From: Doryteuthis pealeii
Taxonomy: Eukaryota > Mollusca > Cephalopoda > Myopsida > Loliginidae
Reading direction: 5' to 3'
DNA: 64,000 bases
Assembly (NCBI GenBank): GCA_023376005.1
Contig: CM042145.1
Span: 15,858,066-15,922,065, forward strand
Below, in pieces: positions 11,001 through 24,062 of this stretch. Both the position numbers and the translations under genes were made by a program. The notes under the pieces were generated by a model, which was not told where the DNA came from, ran no database searches, and saw only the letters and a list, made by a program, of their open reading frames with translations. Every line of letters begins with the position of its first letter. Position 1 is the first letter of the stretch.

Positions 11001-11357
11001 GGAATTGGGATAAATACATACTTTTTAATTAAATTCATGTTTTGTATACTCATTCTTGAGCAAGTTGTAATTCTTGTCAACATAGATTGCCAATCCTGCC
11101 TTGGCTGTAGAATTAGAATATGTTTCTTCCCCCGCACACAATGGACCCACCTGTTAAACTGTGGGTTTGGCAACCTGTAATGTTTGAAGGATTCTGGTGC
11201 CCGAGCAGTTGTTTGACCCAGGTACTAGTGTCATATGACCTGCAACCAATCCATTTGGCTCTACTGTTATTGTACTAGTGAAAGTTAATGGGAAAATCTA
11301 ATATAAGAATTAATTCCCACAGTTTATTAATATACCTGATATACTGGTGGGAAAAAG

Positions 11358-11612
11358 GGCGGTTTAGCTCCAGTCGTGTAGAGCATTCGGCTAGAAACCA
11401 CAAGGTTTTCCTAGTTTGATACCGTCCTTTGCCAACCAGCATATAGTAGCACAGGGATCTGTGCGGTAAAGTAAGGAGCTGACGGTGAGGTGTGGCGCTC
11501 CACCTCAGGACACTAAAATAATCTCCTTGGTCTTAGTGAAGTGAAAAGGGGATAGACTCCCTTTCTTGATTGGCTGATACCGAACTTTAGGCCGCCCGAC
11601 AACTTACTTTAC
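11358..11612 (+). mobile_element. SINE-1 copy, right arm
   Basis: Right-arm counterpart of 433-681, with small indels in both boxes (for example TTTAGCTCCAGTCGTGTAGAGC). Confidence 0.88.
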
Positions 11613-11997
11613 TTATTTAATATACTAAGTAATGACTATTTATTTCTACTAGTTTATTTAAAACCAAACCAAAAATATTTACCTACAAATTATTTGCTGA
11701 CCAAATCCTATACTACACAAAAAAACAAAAATTTGGCCCATTAAATAACCCTCAAGGGTTGTATGCCATTTTAAACAAAATAACCAACCAACCAAACAAC
11801 AAGCATTGCTGAGAGTTAACAAAAATTAAAACCCCTGGTAAGAATTTTTAAAAAAACCCCCCCCCATTTTTCAGATATGGTGGTCTTTATTTTTTTTGTG
11901 GAAGACTACATTTACACGTTTTCTATTTTGTATTTATTAATACAGGGTTTTCCATAAAAGTCTCTTTATAACTTTTAAAATTTAATATTACAAAAGC

Positions 11998-12580
11998 AAA
12001 TGAAGCGACAAATATATGGAAATTATTACAAAATGAAGAGTAGATACTGAAGTTTATTTGCCTCATTTAATACACCTCTACATGAGCACCATTAGTTGCA
12101 TGAAGCACATTTTAAGACGCTACTTGATTTCTTGCCGCTGTAGCACATTTCATCAAATACGTGATCAATGTTTCCTCAGATGTTCTTAGTTGTTCACGCC
12201 TCCATGGATTACTTGTGCCATGCACAGGACATGCCGGACAGTGGATCTCTTCCATACTTAGTTCCGTAGTTTCTCTTGAACCAAGCATATCAATTTTGTT
12301 TTAATAGACCATGATACACATTATGCCATTCTCTTGAGGAGTAGTCTCGTTTACCACTACCTATTTAATCAACAGGGTTACCTGAAATAAAACAAAATGG
12401 AATGTGATAAAAACTTTGATAACCACTGAGTAACATACAACAAATGAAGCGACAAATAATGTGGAAATTATTACAAAAATGAAGAGTAGATCTGAAGTTT
12501 ATTTACCTCATTTAATACACCTCTACATGGCACCATTATTTCCACAAAATACATTAAGACAGTACTCGATTTCTTGCCAT
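11998..12580 (+). repeat. ~140-bp direct repeat at the outer end of the right arm
   Basis: TGAAGCGACAAATATATGGA to CACCTCTACATG at 11998-12140 is repeated at 12443-12580. Between them, 12140-12440 has no recognised feature. Confidence 0.8.
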
Positions 12581-12624
12581 GTTCGTTTGTAGTCAGAGCC
12601 TCATCAATTTTCACATTGGAATTA

Positions 12625-12940
12625 GTGATATTGAAGTCAGTTAGTCTACTGTTGGTTTTAATAACAACAGCTTACTAAGTCCAACTCAAGCAGTGTTCTA
12701 AGACAGCTGTTATAAATAGGAATCAAGAATGATCCATTCATGAATCTGGGTGATTTGGTGATCCACTCCTTGAGTTCTGATTGCCTGCTGACTGCTTTGA
12801 TTTGAATGACATTGTGGAGTCTTATATATTACTTTTGTCATTTTGCAGTGGACTTTGTAGCATTCGAATTTGTATTTGAGTTACAATCATTTGTTGCCTT
12901 GTCTTCCCAGTTCGACGGTAATTGGAACTTTTAATTATTT
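12625..12940 (+). repeat. Rep-B copy
   Basis: Forward copy, TCAGTTAGTCTACTGTTGG to GTTCGACGGTAATTGGAAC. Diverged from the other two. Confidence 0.68.
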
Positions 12941-13639
12941 TCAGTGATATTTTGCTTTAGGTCAGTGATATCCTGCATCTTTGTTCGATATACAATATCT
13001 TTAGCATTGTTGATTATAATAATATATATATATATATACGCTCTGAACGGGAGACGCAACATTTCCTGGTCTACTGTCGTTTTTTCAGAAGTTTTAATAA
13101 ATATATGTTGTTAACAAGATAATGAAGGTCCTGGCTTTTTTAAGCGAGAACTACTATATTAGAAAAGGAGGAAGAAAGAAATAAGTGAGAGAGTAATGAA
13201 CACAAAACAGTTTGACCGTAGCATGACCCCGAATGGAGAATGAGTGTCAACCGGAAAGTTTTGAGTGTTGACCGGAAGTCTCTTTTTGCTTTCGGACGCG
13301 TAGGGGAACGGACGGCCCTTTAGTGCCCAGTAATGGGGTCACAGTAATCAAGTAGTGTTCTCTCTCTCTTTCTCTCTGCCTTTCCTCCTCTTTGATACGA
13401 ACCCATGAGATGAGCACAAAAATAAAGGCTAGCAGTTGCAATTACATATTTCTCGCATTGTAATTTTTGTCAACAAGAAGACATTTTTTAGTACCATGAA
13501 TATATCACCACCACCGCCACCGCGTTACTCATATCAGCTTTGGGTACTGTGACCAGATATACGACAACGTTACAGATATCGTTTTAGTCCCCGAAAAAAA
13601 GGACAACGTTACAATGTCCAGTAATATTGATTTACATAT

Positions 13640-13950
13640 AATTTGTTTTATTTTAATATGTATTTAACTCTTAACATCCTGTTGAGAATTTTCTAAGTCC
13701 AGAGCATTCCTATAAGGATATATAAAAAAAAAGGTTAAAAAATGACCTTTGCATCTAAAGTTACCTGTTATTTCCCTTAAATCAAAGACGTCTAAATATG
13801 TTTAATATTACATTTAAACAAAGGTTATCGTTTGGAGTGAATTATGAAAACGAATAAGACTTCCGGCCGGGTGGAATGAGGTGGTATAGGACTTTAAGAG
13901 TTAACTCTTAACATCCTATACCACCTCATTCCACTATCTAACGAGTTTCA
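13640..13950. repeat. Inverted repeat around AACTCTTAACATCCT
   Basis: GGAATGAGGTGGTATAGGAC faces ATCCTATACCACCTCATTCC at 13873-13940, next to an earlier AACTCTTAACATCCTG at 13666. MITE-like; borders unclear. Confidence 0.6.
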
Positions 13951-14145
13951 TGAGAAAATAATAAAAAAAAAACAATAAAAAAGGTCATATAAACTTGATC
14001 CTTTCGCATAACCCCACAGAAAAGAAGTCCAGGGGGAGTGATATCCGGAGAACGAGGTAAAGAGACTTTATGGACACACCCTGTATTTCTATATTAACTT
14101 GTTAATATTATTACAAATGTTGTTTCTTACCCTATTTTTTTGCAG

Positions 14146-14454
14146 ACCCTGCATAAGCTTGCCTATATAAGTTGTCTGTTGTCCAAGTGTCTGGCTCAAT
14201 TACTGGGGCAGAAATATTATTGACCAATCATCCAATGTATTCACTCAGTTGTGTGCACACTTGGAAAATGCAACGATTAAAATATCACGCTTATTGGCAA
14301 AACTTGGAAATAGCGCTGTACTTTTGGCACTGCCTCTTCTCATTCAGATGTTTTCTCCTTGTGGGACCAAAGAAGAACTACACTTTCAGCATTTTAAATT
14401 GCTGCGTTCGTTAACGTCTTACACTGTGTTTTTTTGGATATTGTCTCTAATCAG
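14146..14454 (+). CDS. ATM: ATM exon E3, with two apparent compensating frameshifts
   Basis: Acceptor TTTTTTTGCAG and donor CAG/GTAAGT are both strong. The first frame gives TLHKLAYISCLLSKCLAQLL (human ETLVRCSRLLVGVLGCY) and stops at TGA 14221. A second frame, open from 14171 to the donor, gives SSNVFTQLCAHLENATIK and FKLLRSL (human [20 protein letters not shown] and FFLRLLTSKL). The first frame is open again from 14398 and ends in phase 0, which is what the next exon requires. So one shift lies within 14171-14220 and an opposite one within 14398-14454. Sequencing error is likelier than a real lesion, because all downstream exons are intact. Confidence 0.75.
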
Positions 14455-17400
14455 GTAAGTTGGGATTTTGTTTCTTCCTACTTTTTATTTGTAAATTGTC
14501 AGGTGCACGCTCCACCAACTCACTAAGGGAATTGTAAAAAAAAAAAAATACATCCTGCTCAAAACTTCCTCCAGTCTTTATTATGGCAAGCTACAGCCGA
14601 TTGTCCAATCAATGCATGTGGCTTCCTTTAAAAATGAGAGCTGGATTACTTTAGTTTTTATTGACAAAAAAATATCCGGTAAAACTTGCAAATCAATACT
14701 CAAAATCCCATGATATTACAGGGTGACCCAGAAAAAACAGAACCCAAATTATTTATTTATTTTCCCATTAAACTAACCCTAACCCCTTACTCTAACTGTA
14801 ACCCTAAACCTACCCCCCCACCCTAGTTAAAATTAACAGTTTTATTACAAAATTTGTGGGTTCTATTTTTTCTGGGTCATGGGATTTTGAGCATGATTTG
14901 CCAGTTTTACCAAAATATGCTGCTGCTGCTGCTGCATGTGTGTGTGTTATATGTATTTTACAAGAAGTTGGCTAACCGGTGTCACCTGGGTAGAGGGGGG
15001 GAGGTAACAAAGGTAGTCTCGCAGATCCATTATTTTGAATCCCAAAAATCATCTTCACGAATATAAATCAAATCTTCAAAATCTTGCTCAAAAACCAAGA
15101 ATCTGGTGATTCTGAATGTTTATATATAATTTACTTTGTTCAATAATTGTTTTTGTTTTTTTCATAGTTTCCTTCGGACATACATACACACACACACAAA
15201 CTGCCCTTTATATATGTATAGATAGATATTCTTACATACGCCTATCGTTCAACGCTATACAGCGCTTTCCATCAGAGATACCAAAGAAAATGAAAGGTGC
15301 ACATGCAAAAAAACTTGGCAACAAACAACAATAAAACACAGTATTATTTTAAACACAACATTTAATTCAAGTTTGTAGTCTTTGGGAATCATAATACGAA
15401 CGCCGACAGGCTAGAGTTTATAATGTCATTTTGGTGGAATTTCTTCTTCAAAATCAATTTGGAAAGGTTCATAATGAAAGGACTTTCTATTCTTTATTTT
15501 ATGGGTGATTTGTTTTCCGTGATAATGATTATTCCGGTATTAGTTCTTTATCTGGCATTTTCAATTGTGATAACTTTCTTATTGGGAGACATTCTTCGTC
15601 TTCCCTCCCCCACGAGATGTTCACCGACCGGCCCTCTGGTATACACTGCTGAAACTGACTACCAGGGATCGCTTTCCCTTCCTTCCACCTCGTGACGTCA
15701 CCTGTATCGGTACGTTTGGCCTACGTGGGTAAAGCAACGAGTGTAGTATCAGTCGTTCATTTCGTGTGCCTTCCTCTTCTTAGCTAGGTCGGTTACGGCC
15801 ATGAGTAAGCGAAATTTTAGGGTCAAATTCTGTGACTCCCCCCCTCTCCCGGCGTCATCAAGTCTCTCAGAATATTCCAAAAGTTCTATCATTTGATGGA
15901 ACGTAACAGTATAGATATCAGACACTATCTCACTTACTCCACCTGAGCAATGCTTCACTCATGCCCCACCCCCCCTCGATCTCCTTATCACAAAAAGTAC
16001 AGTTGGGAACAGTCCTTTTTTGTCGGGTACTCCTCCGAAGGGAAACAACATAACTTTGTCTTCAGATGACCTTACACCAGGGAGGGCTCTTCAGGACGTA
16101 CTACATTAGTATTTTGGCTGTGGGTATTTGGGGAATCGTCTTGTGAGGTTTTTCAGTCTTCAGATGATCTATCAACAGGGGCATCCTCAGGTTTTTCTAG
16201 GTTCTTCATTACAATGTGTATATTATTATTTTTGTGTAGGGCTCAGTCGGTAGAGCCTCAGCCTAGGATCCTGGTTTGATACCGGCCCTCGCCAACTCAG
16301 CATATGAATTGCACAAAGATCTGTGCAGTAAAGTAAGGAGCTGGTGGTAAGTGTGGTGCTCCACCTCAGATGCAAAAACAATCTCCTTGGTCTAGTGCTA
16401 GTGAAAAGGGGATAGATTCCCTCGCTGTCTGGCAGATACAGACATTAGGCTACCCCGACGACTTTATTGTTCCCACCCGGAACCTTGTCGTCGGGGTGGC
16501 CTAAAGTCAGTATCTGCCAGACAGCAAGGGAGTCTATCCCCTTTTCAATAGCGCTAGACCAAGGAGATTGTTTTTTAGCGTCTGAGGTGGAGCACCACAC
16601 CTACTATCAGCTCCCAACTTTAATGCACAGATCCCTGTGCTACTCATACACTGTGTTGGCGAGGGCCGGTATCGAACCAGGAACCTTGCGATTTCTAGTC
16701 AAATACTCTACCGACTGAGAAAAAGCTAAGAAAAATTCAAGATTTTCTAAGTGAACATAATTTTTGGTTCAGCGATGTCGTCTCCTTTTGTAATTTTTTC
16801 TTGCCTTGTTTTGAGCAGATCCAGCAATGTAACGGTGGAACAGTCGCAACACAAATCACACAATCCACCACAGGCAGAACTACACAAAATTATGTTCCTT
16901 TTGATGATGATTTTGAATTGGGATTTGGCAATCGTACACCCGAACAACTGGATGATGACGACGATGAGAGCGATGAAGAAATGGCTGCAACAGACTCAGA
17001 TGAGTCTCAACAACACACAATAGGTAAACTTTATTTCTTCTTATCCGACTATTAAAAAATACAAGGGTGAGTTAAAAGTTTTGCAATATTTTGGTAGTGT
17101 GAGGCACAATTTGTCAGCTCCAGATAATTTTGCTAAGGTTGTGAAGATGACAAACCATACTGTACTGTGAGATAACGAGCTCACCTGATACTCTCTGAGT
17201 GCTACTAGCTGGATTTACTTCTTATCCGACTATTAAAAAATACAAGGGTGAGTTAAAAGTTTTGCAATATTTTGGTAGTGTGAGGCACAATTTGTCAGCT
17301 CCAGATAATTTTGCTAAGGTTGTGAAGATGACAAACCATACTGTACTGTGAGATAACGAGCTCACCTGATACTCTCTGAGTGCTACTAGCTGGATTTACT

Positions 17401-18036
17401 TCTTATCCGACTATGAAAAAAAAAAGGAGGGTGAGTCAAATGTTTTGCAATATTTTGGTAGCGTGAGGCACAATTTGGCAGCACCAGATAATTTTGCTGA
17501 GGTCGTGAAGATGACGAACCACACTGTACTGTTAGATGCCGAGTTTGCCTGATACTCTCTGAATGCTACTAGCTGGATTTACTTTTATAGCTTGGAGCAC
17601 AGCCTCAGACTTACCTGACCTTGTCTGATTGTTGAGGTTCTTGCTACCCAACCGAAAATTTCTTGAATCATCTTGTTATTGTACAGGCATCACCTGTACC
17701 TTCACCATTTACATAATAAATGTTTTTGGTTGCCTCCGCTGCGTTATGGCTCAGTTCAAACCTGTAAAATATTTCAAACCTGTAAAATAAAATCAGTTCA
17801 AACCTGTAAAATATTTTTTCCAAATTAGCCTACAGTACGAATAATTTTGTCTTTTCCAATTTTGCATAATTCGCCTGTCAAATTTATTGTATTTAACCTA
17901 TTGTTCTGAAAATTGAGTGTTATATATTTTTTGTGTGCTTATTAACATATAAAAACCTGATATTATACAGGCATTAGATTCTAAGAAATGGATAAAGATA
18001 TTCAAAATTGATGGGTGCACAAATAATTTTGTCATT

Positions 18037-18077
<41 letters not shown>

Positions 18078-18490
18078 AGAATGGGAAATGAATCCGACAA
18101 TATGAGGAAAAAATGAGTAAAGAAAAGAAATGTAGATGGATAAAAATGAATTTTATCGATATCACTTACACATGTGTTTCGGTCTGTTTATCAAAATGTA
18201 TACGGATTTACGTTATTATTATTAAAATAATCAGATGGAGTTGAAATGATGATGATAATAATAATAGGAAAAATGCATAAAATGTTCCGTACACAGATTT
18301 TGCCGACCTTCATCAGAGTAGTATTTTTATTTTTTGAGTTTGATTATTTTAATAATAATAATAACGTAAATCCGTATACATTTTGATAAACAGACCAAAA
18401 CACATGTGTAAGTGATATCAATTAAAAGTGATATCGATAAAATTCATTTTTATCTATCTACATTTCTTTTCTTTACTCATTTTTTCCTCA

Positions 18491-18531
<41 letters not shown>

Positions 18532-21500
18532 GGTTGATCAGTAATCCAGCCTGACGTGAAGTGAAGCAATGCACAGTGTGTCAGCACACCAACTACCATT
18601 TTTAAGCAGAGTAGAGCTGGTTTGAATTTATAGTTTGCTTTTCACCGTTAAAATCAAGTTGTTTGTTAACAGACGATTTTTAGACGCACTTTTTTAAAAA
18701 ATTATAAAACTCTAAACGAAAGACACGTTTTTATATTAAAAATACTTTTTTTTTGCTCATTTCATGTTGTTAATTCAGTAGCAATTCTTTTTTAATTATA
18801 AAACTTTTAATGTTAGACACGTTTAACACGGGAATAGTTAAAGCTATAAAAAGTATTATATAAGGTTATAATAATGACAACTAACCCTAACCCCTAACCC
18901 TAACCAAATCTTTTTTTAAATAAATACTTTTTAATATTAACTATCCATAGAGTCACTTGGAAAATAAATAAACATGTCTTTCATTTTAAGTTGTTTTTTT
19001 TTTTAAATAACAATATTATTGCAAAATTAATTTTTTCACATATGCTAACAACAACATGAAATAATAGTTTTTTTTTTAATTAAAATCAAAAACTATTTTA
19101 GTATAAAAATGTTACTGGTTTTTATCGTCCGGCTGTTTTGTTTACTAACAATCGGTGAAAAGCAAAATTCAGTTCCTTTCAAAATGGATTTGGGCTGGGG
19201 TGCTTATTGGTGTCAAGGTCCCTAATTTGGTCATTCACAGTATATTGTAGATCATTCCTCCATTAATTTTCATATCTTTTAGATTGACAGCGTTTAACCT
19301 CGCGCTCACCTGCATGCCGACTTCTGATTGGCTGAAGGAAGGCATGAGACAGAAATCAGTTTTTAGTTAAGTTAGTTGTGGCCAGACAGTTACTGAGAGA
19401 AGACGTTCACTCAAGATGCCACTTCTCATCTGTGCGGTTTTGGGCTGGGGTTGTTTTTAATAAAGAAAATACAAAAAAACAAGTCTTTGTTAACTAATCA
19501 ACAAGAGATGAGTCCACACTCTGACCAAACGTTCTGATTGTAGTTATTATATCAAGTATTTCTATCAAATACAAATAATTTGCACACATTTCTATAGAGC
19601 GTTCGGCTAGAAACCACAAGGTTCCTAGTTTGATAACGGTCCCCGCCTTCTCAGCGTATGAGTAGCACAGGGATCTGTGCGGTAAAGTAAGGAGCTGATG
19701 GAAGGTGTGGCGCTCCACCTCAGATGCTAAAAACAATCTCCTTGGTCTAGCGCTATTGAAAAGGGGATAGACTCCCTCGCTGACTGGCTGATACCGACTT
19801 TAGGCCGCCCCGTCGACTTTACTTACTCTATAGTTTCAAGCATGTGTAAAAAAAAAACCCTCTTAAGAAACAGAATGGTCTATTTATATACCCGAGATGA
19901 ATGGCTCTATAACACTGTTGATAGGGCTTAGAATAAATTGTATGTATCCCCTGCAGAGGGGTAAGACCCCTCTTCAAAAAAGAGGGTGTTCTGGCCGTGA
20001 AACTAAACTGCATCTGATAGTAAGGCTCCAGATCTGGAGAGTGTGGAGTACACATTCATTACCATTACTCACAGGTCCACTCTGACCTGGGTGGTAGTAC
20101 CTGTTAGGGTCCCAGTTATGGGTCAAATGGGTCTGTTTGGAAATCATTCATATTTGATAAGAAAACTTGATACCATATAATTGTAAATTATTTATATTAA
20201 GAATAATTATGTGAAGATGTAATTGTTGAAACGATTATTATTAGTTACTTGAAAATTATTTGTATTAAGAATAGTATTATTATATTAGTATTAGATAGGA
20301 ATACCTTATTAATGTAAATTATTTGTATTAAGAATAGTATTATTATATTAGTATTAGATAGGAATACCTTATTAATGTAAATTATTTGTATTAAGAATAG
20401 TATTATTATATTAGTATTAGATAGGAATACCTTATTAATGTAAATTATTTGTATTAAGAATAGTATTATTATATTAGTATTAGATAGGAATACCTTATTA
20501 ATGTAAATTTTTTTTTTTATTAAGAATAGTTACTTGAAGCCATGCAAATGTGTGCAAACGATTATTAAAAAATAGAAATAAATAGTTGAAATCATAATTA
20601 TTAGTATTAGATAGGAATACTTGAAACTATACAACTGTGGGCAAATTATTATACACTATACTGAAATTAAGAGTAATATATATGTGTGTTAGATTGATTT
20701 TAATGGTATATCAACCTGTCTAGGGTTATTTTATGCCTAGAGGTTAGGTAATTATATTCATTGTACATTTATATTTTTTGTGTAATTGTTTAAGTGTTTG
20801 TTTTTTTCACATGCAGTTATTATATCAAGTATTTCTATCAAATACAAATAATTTGCACACATTTCTATAGTTTCAAGTATGCGTAAAAAAAAAACCTTAA
20901 GAAACAATTACACAAAAAAATGTAAATATGAACATAGAATGATTCCGGTTATTTCCTATAAGTCTAACATAAACAAAGGGGAACCACTCTTGACTGATAA
21001 ATTATTTATTTATTTTCCCATTAAACTAACCCTCAACCTAAACATAAACCAGTCTTCTTTTTTCCTCGTAGATCAATAGATAAATAATCTATCTGTCAAG
21101 AGTGGTCCCCCTTTGTTTATGTTAGACTTATAGGAAATAACCATGATTCCTTAACGGCTAGGCATGAAATAACCCTAGACAGGTTGACATGCTGATAAAA
21201 TCAATCAATTGACATTTCATGGGTGCCTTGTGATATCTTCATTTGTGTAACAGTACGGTTTAAAGAAAAAGAAAAAAGAAAAATGAAGCTGCTACGATAA
21301 TCTTGTAAATTCACAATCTTTGATTTCTTACTTTAGATCAGGATTCTGTTATCTACACCAACACACAAAACCTTCAGTACACACAAGAAGTAAAGACTAT
21401 AAAAGGGTGTCAAGTTCTGCGTTGTCATGCATGCGAAGCCTGTAGGAGAACTGCCCCCTCCCCACGTCCACTCACCTGTTTGTTTTTTAATGTGTCATTG

Positions 21501-24008
21501 CCATTTTATGCAAATAAGTCTGCAGCATAAAAATGGCAGTTTGGCAAGCGGCACTCATAGAGTAGATTGACACGCGAGACAGTGAACATGTTTAGCTCCC
21601 AGTAAGTCACTGTCACTTCTATTACAGAACTCAAACACTAGTGGCCTTTTTCTTCCAAACTATTGCAACGAATCTTTCAAAATTTTGCTGGCCTTAAATG
21701 ACCCACTGTGGTTGATATGCCACAAAACAAATAGTTATCCTAGAATTTATTAAGTTTGACATATTGTAACAGTACAGTTTACTAGAGAAAAAAATGAAGC
21801 TGCTGCGATAATCTTGTAAATTCACAATCTTTGATTTCTTACTTTAGATCAGGATTCTGTTATCCACACCAACACACAAAACCTTCAGTACACACAAGAA
21901 GTAAAGACTATAACAGGGTGTCAAGTCCTTTGTCATCACGCACTGTAACAGAGCTTAGCAGGTTACATTCAATCAATATGCATCCAAAGCCTGTAGGAGA
22001 ACTGCCCCCCCCCTCACGCCCACTCACCTGTTTTTTTTAATGTGTCGTTGCCATCTTATGCAAATAAGTCTACAGCATAAAAATGGCAGTTTGGCAAATG
22101 GCTCTCAGAGAGTAGGTTGACACGCGAGACAGCGAACGTGTAAGTCACTGTCACTTCTATTACAATTTGTGATAATACCCTGGTCTGCACTTGTGCACTT
22201 TCGAGCTAGAGACAGGTTCACAAGGATAAAAAAATAACACACGGTTTGATAACAGGGCGCTAATGGAAGAGGAAGGTGTGACATTTTGTCTAGGAGCAGA
22301 GGACAATTAGGTTTATGTTGTCAGCTGGTAAGAAAGTTGTCTTAACTATAAGATGATTGCTGGCTTCCTGATGTGGTTCCCTGCCTATTTTCTATCTACT
22401 GCTACTGAGATGACACTATCACCCAACTGCCGGTCTGAAGTGGCTTTGAGCTGGCTGAAAATATGCAAATTCCACCCCCACACACCCTCATGGATTTGAG
22501 CACCCAGAAACAGGTACTTGTCTTCTCAGATTTCGCATCTGTGATTTCTCCTAAAATTATAGCCATTACTTTTTTTTTATCAGTTTCAGTGTCCCCATTT
22601 TTCAGACCATTAACTTTTTCAAGACCCATTTTCTCTTAAAACCAGCCACCTAAAGATATTATCTCTAACTGGCTTAACTTCATGGTGGCTGGTGGCTGTA
22701 TAATTCTCTTAAACTTTACCTGACTGATCCTTTGTCTCCTTAAAGGACAAACAATCACCCATATACATGGACTTAACACATTCTATTTCCTCTTTTTTTC
22801 CCCTCTGACCGTATTCTCACTTAACCATTGTGTCACACATTGATGTTTCTTTATATTTATTGTTTATTTTTACAGATTTATTCAGCCAGAAGCTGAGTGC
22901 AGAAGAGCAACTAAGCTGCCAATGTTTACACTTCTTGTGTCTCTGGTGCAGTTATGACCATTTTGGCTTATTGAACGATTCTGCTACTTTAATGGTCAGA
23001 GATCACATAGAAAGCAACATATCAATTGAATCATTTGATATCAACAAGGCATTTCATTTGCAAATGGTAGGTAATTAATTTATTTATTCTATTATCTTCT
23101 ATATCTATCTATACATATATAAAGGACAGTTGTGTGAATCTGTATGTCCGGAGGAAACTTCTATCTATACATATCAGTTGTGTGAATCTGTATGTCTGGA
23201 GGAGGACAGTTGAATCTGTATGTCTGGAGGAAACTTCTAGGACAGTTGAATCTGTATGTCTTCTATCTATACATATATAAAGGACAGTTGTGTGAATCTG
23301 TATTGGACAGTAAATATTGTAAATGGACACCTAGGACACTGTATAGCCAAAAATCAAAGGGCTGTGGTTGAAACTGTAAATTATGTTTCTATCTATAATA
23401 TTATATTTGTGTGAGAACTTGATTAAATGAACTTAACTTGGAAAATCGCGTCATTTATATTTCATTTAAAAATATAGTTAATTATTGAATTAAAATTTCT
23501 TACTATATCATTATGTGATGTCATTCCTTCTACTCTGACGGAAAAAAAAATTCCCTGACCTCCCACCAGGCTGGATTAAAATAAGATCTTTTTTACATGG
23601 TGATTTTTATGGGTCATCCTGCGAGGATCGAACTCGCTATTCAGTATTAATAGATCTGCAAACGATTATTAAACCAGTTTTTTTTTTCTCCTCTATCCGG
23701 GCTTTGCTGGGTAGCCACTGCTAGTACTTATATAAAGGGCAGTATGTTTGTATGTATGTCAGTGGAAACTATGAAAAGAAAACAATTAACAACAAAGTAA
23801 TATATATATGCATTCATTATCACCAGATCTTCGTTTTTGAGAAAAAATAATGAAGATTTGATTTATATTTGTGAAGATAATTTAAAAATAAAATTTAAAT
23901 AGTTACAGCGTGGATTTTTTTTTCTTTCTTTGCATTTAATATTCATTACTTTTTTTTTTTTTCAGAGTGTCTGTGCACCTTTTTTTTTTTTTTTTCAGAG
24001 TGTCTGTG

Positions 24009-24062
<54 letters not shown>

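Larger units (their letters stand above)
7984..12083. repeat. Right arm of the inverted duplication
   Basis: Reverse complement of 1-3945, beginning at the first base after the 100-N gap. Its exon, SINE, Helitron and piggyBac-type MITE copies carry more homopolymer indels than the left-arm copies, which suggests a low-quality contig end. Orientation of the ATM exon here agrees with the rest of the gene. Confidence 0.9.

Noticed and set aside
15423..15695. Hydrophobic 90-codon open frame as a small membrane-protein gene
   Set aside because: No similarity recognised and no splice or promoter signals; long hydrophobic frames are common in T-rich DNA.
16239..16320. tRNA genes (box A and box B at many sites)
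   Set aside because: The heads are always followed by the same SINE body and tail, and they do not fold as clean cloverleaves; these are SINE promoters, not tRNA genes.
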